Shown here: positions 13,983-18,319 of the stretch, one piece after another
How positions within the stretch are numbered: the stretch's first letter is position 1
Layout of the letters: every line of letters begins with the position of its first letter
From: an uncultured Collinsella sp.
GTDB taxonomy: Bacteria; Actinomycetota; Coriobacteriia; Coriobacteriales; Coriobacteriaceae
Length of the DNA stretch: 18,319 nucleotides
Direction: 5' to 3'
Assembly: GCA_902491345.1 (NCBI GenBank)
Contig: CABUHI010000031.1
Location: 1-18,319, forward strand
The notes under the pieces: model-generated
Databases searched by the model: none
What the model saw: the letters and a program-made list of their open reading frames with translations, nothing else
What the model was told of the DNA's origin: nothing
Program-made: the position numbers and the translations under genes

Positions 13983-16900
13983 CTACATGTGCTTGCGACG
14001 ACGATCGCTCAGCGTCACACCAGCGGCCACGAGGGTGATACCGCCGATGACGAACACCTCGCCCGCAAGAGCGGAATTGTCGCCAGTCTGGGCGAGCGCG
14101 GCCGACGTTGCCTTCTTCTTGGCGACAGGAGCCTTTGCAGCAGCCTGCGCAACCTGAGGCTTGGCCTGCGGCTCAGCCTTGGGATGATACTTGTCGTACT
14201 CGGCCTGTGCGGCAGCCAGGGCATCCTTAGCATCGTTAAGCTCGGCAAGCGCGGCGGCATAGGCGTCGTTGGCATCGGACAGCTTGGCATCGGCATCGCT
14301 CAGAGCAGCCTTGAGACCAGCGGCGGCATCGACGGCAGCCTTATAGCGAGCGTAGGCAGCGTTCAGCTTGACCAGCTTCTCGTTGCCCGTCGTGCCCGCG
14401 GCAAGGGATGCCTTGTGGTCGACAGCCTCAAGATCGGCCTTGAGTGCCTCGTCGTTGGCAAGCTCTGCCTTGGCCTTGACGATATCGAGGTTCGCATCGA
14501 CGACGGCTTCGTTGGCGGCCTCGAGCTGCTTCTGGGCATCGGCGACACTGGCCACGGCAGCGTCATAGGCGGTCTTGGCGTCGTCGACCGCCTTCTGAGC
14601 GCCGGCGAAGCGCTCGAAGGCCTTGTTTGCACCGGCCAGCTCGCCCTCGGCAGCCTTGACCTTCGCCTGTGCGTCGGACAGGGCCTGCGTCTTGGCGGCA
14701 ACTGCCTGCTTGGCGTCCGAAAGAGCGGTCGCGGCCTGGACATCTGCGACCTGGGCCTTGTCTACACCAGCCTGGGCGGCATCGTCGGCCTTCTTTGCCT
14801 CGTCAAGCGAGCCCTGCTTATTCGCAAGGTCCGCCTGGGCGGCATCGCGCTTGGCGGTAAGGTCCTTGACCGAAGCCGTGGCATTGTCATACGCCTCGTT
14901 GGCCTTATCGGACTTTGTCTTGGCGGTATCGTAATCGCCCTGTGCCTTCGCCTTGCGGGCGGAAGCCTTGGAGGCGTTCGTCTGGCATTCGGTGAGCTTG
15001 GAGTTAGCGTCGTCAAGCGCGGCCTGCGCGACGGTCGCCTCGTCCTTGGCGGCGTTGAGATTTGCCCTAGGAGTTTCGATGTCAACATTCTTCAAATTGA
15101 CATCGGCAGCGCCATATGCCGCCTTCGCGATAGCGGTGGCCTCTTGCGCAGCTTCATAGTCGCTCTTGGCAGCAGCAACGTTACCGTTCGCTTCATTCGC
15201 GGCGCTCTTGGCAGCATCGAGGGATGACTCCGCAGAGCCAAGCGCATCGTTTTTCACATCGCGCGCCTTCCGTGCTGCCGCAAGTTGATCTTGCAGCTGC
15301 GCCAGCTGCGCCTTCTGCGCGGCGGTACCACCGGCATGATAAACGGAGTCTACGTACGTGTTTACCAGGTTCTTGAACTCGTCAACCGTAAAATCGCCTT
15401 CGGCCCAGTTTCCCTGATAAATTGAAACAGGACTGGGTGCACCGTCATCCTCGGGCGTTGAGCGGTTGCCATCCTTACCGTAGCCGACGGCGAACCCAAA
15501 GGAATTAGCACCTGAATCAATAAAGTTCTCATAGTGGCCGGTGTTGCTATAGTCACCCCTGTCATAGTCGCGCTTTTCCGCAGTATACCAACCGATAAAC
15601 GGCCAATCATCGCCGTACTTGTCGCCGTTATCGAAGGATGTTTCCCAATCTTTAGGATTATCTGACCCCTTGTAGGCGCCAGCACGTCCGGCAAGGTTTT
15701 CGTTATAGGACATATAAAAGCCCTCGCCGCTGTTCCCCGCGTGGTCCCAAACATTCGACGAATAGCAAACATCGAGCGCCGACTGCGCCATAGAGACAAT
15801 GCTGACCTTCATGTCACTCAAGCCATTTGCGCGACGAATTCCATTGACCGCATTCATGTAGGTCAAGGTATTCTGCAGATTCACGAGCGAAAAAGCATTG
15901 TCAGCGTCAGATGCATCCAAGTTGACATAGTCGTCATACCATGCCGCCTTGCTAGCAGACCCATCAAGTAACTTCGCCGCATCGCTCGCGTTGGCACGCT
16001 GAGCAGCAGTAAACGACGTACTACTTGCGATGTGATTCATAAAGCCAAGCAGGCCAGCCTTGACAGCATCCGTATCCACCGTCATGTTTGCTTTTAGCTC
16101 AGAAATCTGCTGCTCAAGAGCTTTGACGTTTGCGCTGGCCGTGTTGTATTCATCATTCGCTTTGTCGTAGTCGCTGGTAGCATTCTCAAGAGCGCTTTTC
16201 TTCTGCTTTGCGACCTCTGCCAGACGGTCGTACTCTGTCTTCTTGTCGGCCTCGGTCTGCTGAGCTTGCTCGTAAGCAGCCTTGGCGGTGTTGTATTTGC
16301 TGGTCAAATCACCGAGTTTGCCGTTGGCTTCGTCGTATGCAGTCTGCGCTGACGAAACGGCAGCGTTGGCGGCGTTGACCTTTTCCTGCGCGGCGCTGGC
16401 ATCAGTCTGTGCGGCCTGGAGGTTCGTTTGTGCGGTGGCGTCGGCAGCCTTCGCGGCATCAAGCTCGGTCTGCGCGTCCTTGAGCTCACCGGCAGCAGCT
16501 TTCTTGGCGGCCTCAAGCGCTTTTAGATCGATGCCCGTGCCCGAGATGGCGGCATCGAGCGCTTTCTGGGCGTCGTTCAGCTTATCCTGGGCGTTGCCGC
16601 ACGCGGTGGTCGCAGCGGCAAGGGCATTGGCGGTCTCCTGCTTCTTGGCCTGGGCAGTCGTCAGAGCAGACTCGGCATCACTCTTTGCCTGCTCAGCATT
16701 GTCGGCGGCGGTCTTAGCGGCATCGAGCTCACCCTCGGCCGTCTTCACATCGGCATTCGCCGCATTGAGCTTGGCCTGCGCGTCCTCGACGGCCTTCTTG
16801 GCGGCCTCGTACTCGTCCATACCCATGGCCTCGAGCTTGGCCTGCGCATCGTCGAGGGCCTTCTTGGCCTCATCCTGCTTTGCCTTGGCGTCCTTGAGCG

Positions 16901-17438
16901 CCTGGGTCTTATCCTCGACACTCTTGTTGGCCTGATCGAGCTGATCGTTCAGGTCGCCCAGCTTCTTCTGCTGCTGCTCGGCCTTGTCAACAGCCGCCTT
17001 AAGCTCGTCGATCTTCTCCTGAAGCGCGGCTGCCTCGGCCTCGTTCTGCTCGGCGGCGTTATCGGTCACGGCCTGCGAGGCCTGATTCTTTTGCTGCTGC
17101 GCCTGCTTTTGAGACTGGCCCGCCGCGTCGGCTTTCTTCTGGGCGGCATCGTAGGCGGCCTGAGCGTCCTTGAGCTGCTTTGCCGACTCCTCGGCCAACT
17201 GGGCAGCCGTCTTTACGACCGCTTGGTTACCGGCGGCAACGGTGTTCTCGATAGCGCTGTCGCCCTTCGTGGCGTCACCGTTATCTACCGTCGGTGCGGC
17301 GATTGCCGCCAGCGGCGACATGAGCGGCTGAGCGATGAGGCCCGCCGTCAAAACGGTTGCGACGGCGCGGTTGGCAACGCCCTTGACGTTGACGGCCTTG
17401 GCCCGAGGCTCAAAGTGCTGTGGGATATAGTTTGCCAT
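13983..17438 (-). CDS. Large secreted coiled-coil surface protein with CAP domain and LAQTG sorting tail
   Basis: The 1151 residues begin with a long signal peptide (VATVLTAGLIAQPLMSPLAA, cleavage likely after IAA near 48). Two long Ala/Lys/Asp/Glu-rich coiled coils follow, about 65-455 and 705-1090, made of many repeats of the A-x-K-A-x-x-D-A type with almost no Pro. Between them, about 455-700, sits a CAP (SCP/PR-1-like) domain: a helix with NAVNGIRRANGL, WDHAG near 564, NENLAG near 582, WYTAEKRDYD near 620 and GHYENF near 634. The two His and the Glu residues are candidates for the CAP cleft. The C-terminus has LAQTG at 1115-1119, a membrane helix and the positive tail DRRRKHM, a sortase-type signal with Ala for Pro. 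AAGGGAGA precedes the ATG. Such proteins are expected to stand on the cell wall as adhesins or scaffolds; the actual partner is unknown. GC content drops visibly in the CAP region. Confidence 0.88.
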   Translation of the reverse strand: MANYIPQHFEPRAKAVNVKGVANRAVATVLTAGLIAQPLMSPLAAIAAPTVDNGDATKGDSAIENTVAAGNQAVVKTAAQLAEESAKQLKDAQAAYDAAQKKADAAGQSQKQAQQQKNQASQAVTDNAAEQNEAEAAALQEKIDELKAAVDKAEQQQKKLGDLNDQLDQANKSVEDKTQALKDAKAKQDEAKKALDDAQAKLEAMGMDEYEAAKKAVEDAQAKLNAANADVKTAEGELDAAKTAADNAEQAKSDAESALTTAQAKKQETANALAAATTACGNAQDKLNDAQKALDAAISGTGIDLKALEAAKKAAAGELKDAQTELDAAKAADATAQTNLQAAQTDASAAQEKVNAANAAVSSAQTAYDEANGKLGDLTSKYNTAKAAYEQAQQTEADKKTEYDRLAEVAKQKKSALENATSDYDKANDEYNTASANVKALEQQISELKANMTVDTDAVKAGLLGFMNHIASSTSFTAAQRANASDAAKLLDGSASKAAWYDDYVNLDASDADNAFSLVNLQNTLTYMNAVNGIRRANGLSDMKVSIVSMAQSALDVCYSSNVWDHAGNSGEGFYMSYNENLAGRAGAYKGSDNPKDWETSFDNGDKYGDDWPFIGWYTAEKRDYDRGDYSNTGHYENFIDSGANSFGFAVGYGKDGNRSTPEDDGAPSPVSIYQGNWAEGDFTVDEFKNLVNTYVDSVYHAGGTAAQKAQLAQLQDQLAAARKARDVKNDALGSAESSLDAAKSAANEANGNVAAAKSDYEAAQEATAIAKAAYGAADVNLKNVDIETPRANLNAAKDEATVAQAALDDANSKLTECQTNASKASARKAKAQGDYDTAKTKSDKANEAYDNATASVKDLTAKRDAAQADLANKQGSLDEAKKADDAAQAGVDKAQVADVQAATALSDAKQAVAAKTQALSDAQAKVKAAEGELAGANKAFERFAGAQKAVDDAKTAYDAAVASVADAQKQLEAANEAVVDANLDIVKAKAELANDEALKADLEAVDHKASLAAGTTGNEKLVKLNAAYARYKAAVDAAAGLKAALSDADAKLSDANDAYAAALAELNDAKDALAAAQAEYDKYHPKAEPQAKPQVAQAAAKAPVAKKKATSAALAQTGDNSALAGEVFVIGGITLVAAGVTLSDRRRKHM

Positions 17439-17745
17439 GGCTTTCTCCCTTTGACACGGATGTATCCATACGCCTCAAAATGTAGGAGCTGATTTTTGAA
17501 TTCTGTTGCGCAACATTGGTCACCAGCGGATTTTTTGAAATTCGCGCTCTCGTGCTTCACAATTTCGTCACATATGTAGGAGCTGGTGCATCATATTCTT
17601 GCGGGATCGAATTGAGCCTGTGATTTGCATTTGCTCCCGCGTCATCCGCCCTATCGGATTCCGCATCCAACAGACACCCCGCCCGCCACGGTGTAGAGTT
17701 AAGACAACGAGCGCGTTGCGCGGACCGCGCTGGAACGAGGTGGAC
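17439..17745. promoter_or_regulatory. Divergent intergenic region with paired direct repeats
   Basis: This 307-bp region separates the surface-protein gene (-) from the DUF389 gene (+) and holds no convincing gene. ATGTAGGAGCTG occurs at 17480-17491 and again at 17574-17585. A second pair of related motifs, GATTTTTGAATTC (17491-17503) and GATTTTTTGAAATTC (17529-17543), lies between. GTTGCGCAAC at 17503-17512 is a perfect 10-bp palindrome. No convincing -35/-10 pair is found on either strand. The left two-thirds are AT-rich for this window. Binding by a regulator is inferred from the repetition only. Confidence 0.5.
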
Positions 17746-18319
17746 ATGGAACTCGACAAACAACAGATCAAGCGACTGCGCGAGCGTCATCATCGGCGTC
17801 ACGGCATCCGCCCCGCTCATAGCGAAGCCATGGAAAACATCACCCGCTTCCTCAAGCGCGCATTCAACATTCGCGAGGGTCGCGCGCCCTATCACGTGAT
17901 CCGCAAGCGTTTTGTAAACGGGGCGCGTCTGACTGGCTCCCACCTATGCATCCTCATCATCGCCATGCTGATCGCAAGCATCGGCCTCGATATCGATTCG
18001 GACATCGCCATCGTGGGCGCCATGCTCATCTGCCCGCTCATGGGCTCGGTCCTTGCCATGGCTTATGGCATCGCCACGCTCGACCGCGAGATTACCGTCG
18101 AAGCCGTCGCGAGCCTGGCTCTACAGATGGCCTTTTGCCTGGTCACGTCCACGCTGTACTTTAAGCTCTCGCCCCTTGGCACCACCACGGCCGCCATCAT
18201 CGACAACTCGACACCCACCATATGGGACCTTACCGTCGCACTCGCAGGCGGCTTTGCAGGCGGGCTGGGCAACTCGCGCGACCAGGAACCCGCCACGCTC
18301 ATCGCCGGCGTGGCCGTGG
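17746..18319 (+). CDS. DUF389-family membrane protein, 3' partial
   Basis: The frame is open from the ATG at 17746 to the window end (191 codons). A basic cytoplasmic N-terminus with many His and Arg (RLRERHHRRHG) reaches about residue 55. Helices then carry the family pattern LIIAMLIASIGLDIDSDIAI and VGAMLICPLMGSVLAMAYG, followed by LTVAL-AGGFAGGLGN. The family's usual ALMPP motif would lie just past the end. Function is unresolved; some members are described only as hydrophobic domain proteins. GAGG precedes the ATG by seven bases. It is divergent from the surface-protein gene. Confidence 0.88.
   Translation, partial: MELDKQQIKRLRERHHRRHGIRPAHSEAMENITRFLKRAFNIREGRAPYHVIRKRFVNGARLTGSHLCILIIAMLIASIGLDIDSDIAIVGAMLICPLMGSVLAMAYGIATLDREITVEAVASLALQMAFCLVTSTLYFKLSPLGTTTAAIIDNSTPTIWDLTVALAGGFAGGLGNSRDQEPATLIAGVAV

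Noticed and set aside
13950..15227. A 425-codon plus-strand open frame with Leu/Gly-rich repeats
   Set aside because: It mirrors the Ala/Lys coiled-coil repeats of the surface-protein gene on the other strand, so its periodicity is inherited.
14000..17300. CRISPR-like periodicity in the surface-protein gene
   Set aside because: The repetition follows coiled-coil codons with no constant repeat unit or unique spacers.
17557..17943. A 128-codon minus-strand open frame over the start of the DUF389 gene
   Set aside because: It is antisense to a frame with strong DUF389 features and a good ribosome site.

Overview
The window reads as chromosomal DNA of a GC-rich, monoderm Gram-positive gut actinobacterium. 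Collinsella or a close relative in the Coriobacteriia is my best guess. The reasons are an amaP–DUF2273–asp23 cluster, a type III pantothenate kinase, a ComEB-like dCMP deaminase, and a coiled-coil surface protein with a sortase-like tail. The genus is an inference from gene content and style. No rRNA, tRNA, CRISPR array, insertion sequence or prophage gene is visible.

Layout. Positions 1-1256 (+) hold the 3' part of an M20 amidohydrolase, which converges at a strong hairpin on a long run of minus-strand genes. Read in transcription order (right to left), that run is: coaX, dCMP deaminase, nifU-like scaffold, lgt, a 727-residue DUF6020-type membrane protein, yebC, amaP, DUF2273, asp23, a YitT-family membrane protein, and a zinc-ribbon DUF4013-type membrane protein broken by a one-base frameshift. 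Divergent from coaX is an OPT-family oligopeptide transporter (+) with a structured leader and a textbook terminator. It converges on a 1151-residue secreted surface protein (-), built as coiled coil, CAP domain, coiled coil and an LAQTG sorting tail. Across a 307-bp intergenic region the surface gene diverges from a DUF389 membrane protein (+) that runs off the window.

How the genes fit together. Most are housekeeping or envelope functions: coenzyme A, dUMP and Fe-S supply, lipoprotein maturation (lgt), envelope stress (amaP/asp23), peptide uptake (OPT), and a wall-attached surface protein. Only amaP–DUF2273–asp23 is tight enough to be called an operon with confidence, because its genes overlap or sit 44 bp apart. 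The other minus-strand genes are separated by 80-210 bp containing hairpins, so several are probably transcribed separately.

The most interesting non-coding signal is a family of short hairpin elements between the minus-strand genes. Three 37-bp copies (4067-4103, 8926-8962, 9005-9041) keep the same length and a similar loop, while the two stem arms change together. Two of them overlap the stop codon of the preceding gene by exactly two bases. A fourth, more diverged hairpin (6688-6720) lies one base past another stop codon. The coiled-coil/CAP surface protein and the frameshifted zinc-ribbon gene are the other main points to follow up.
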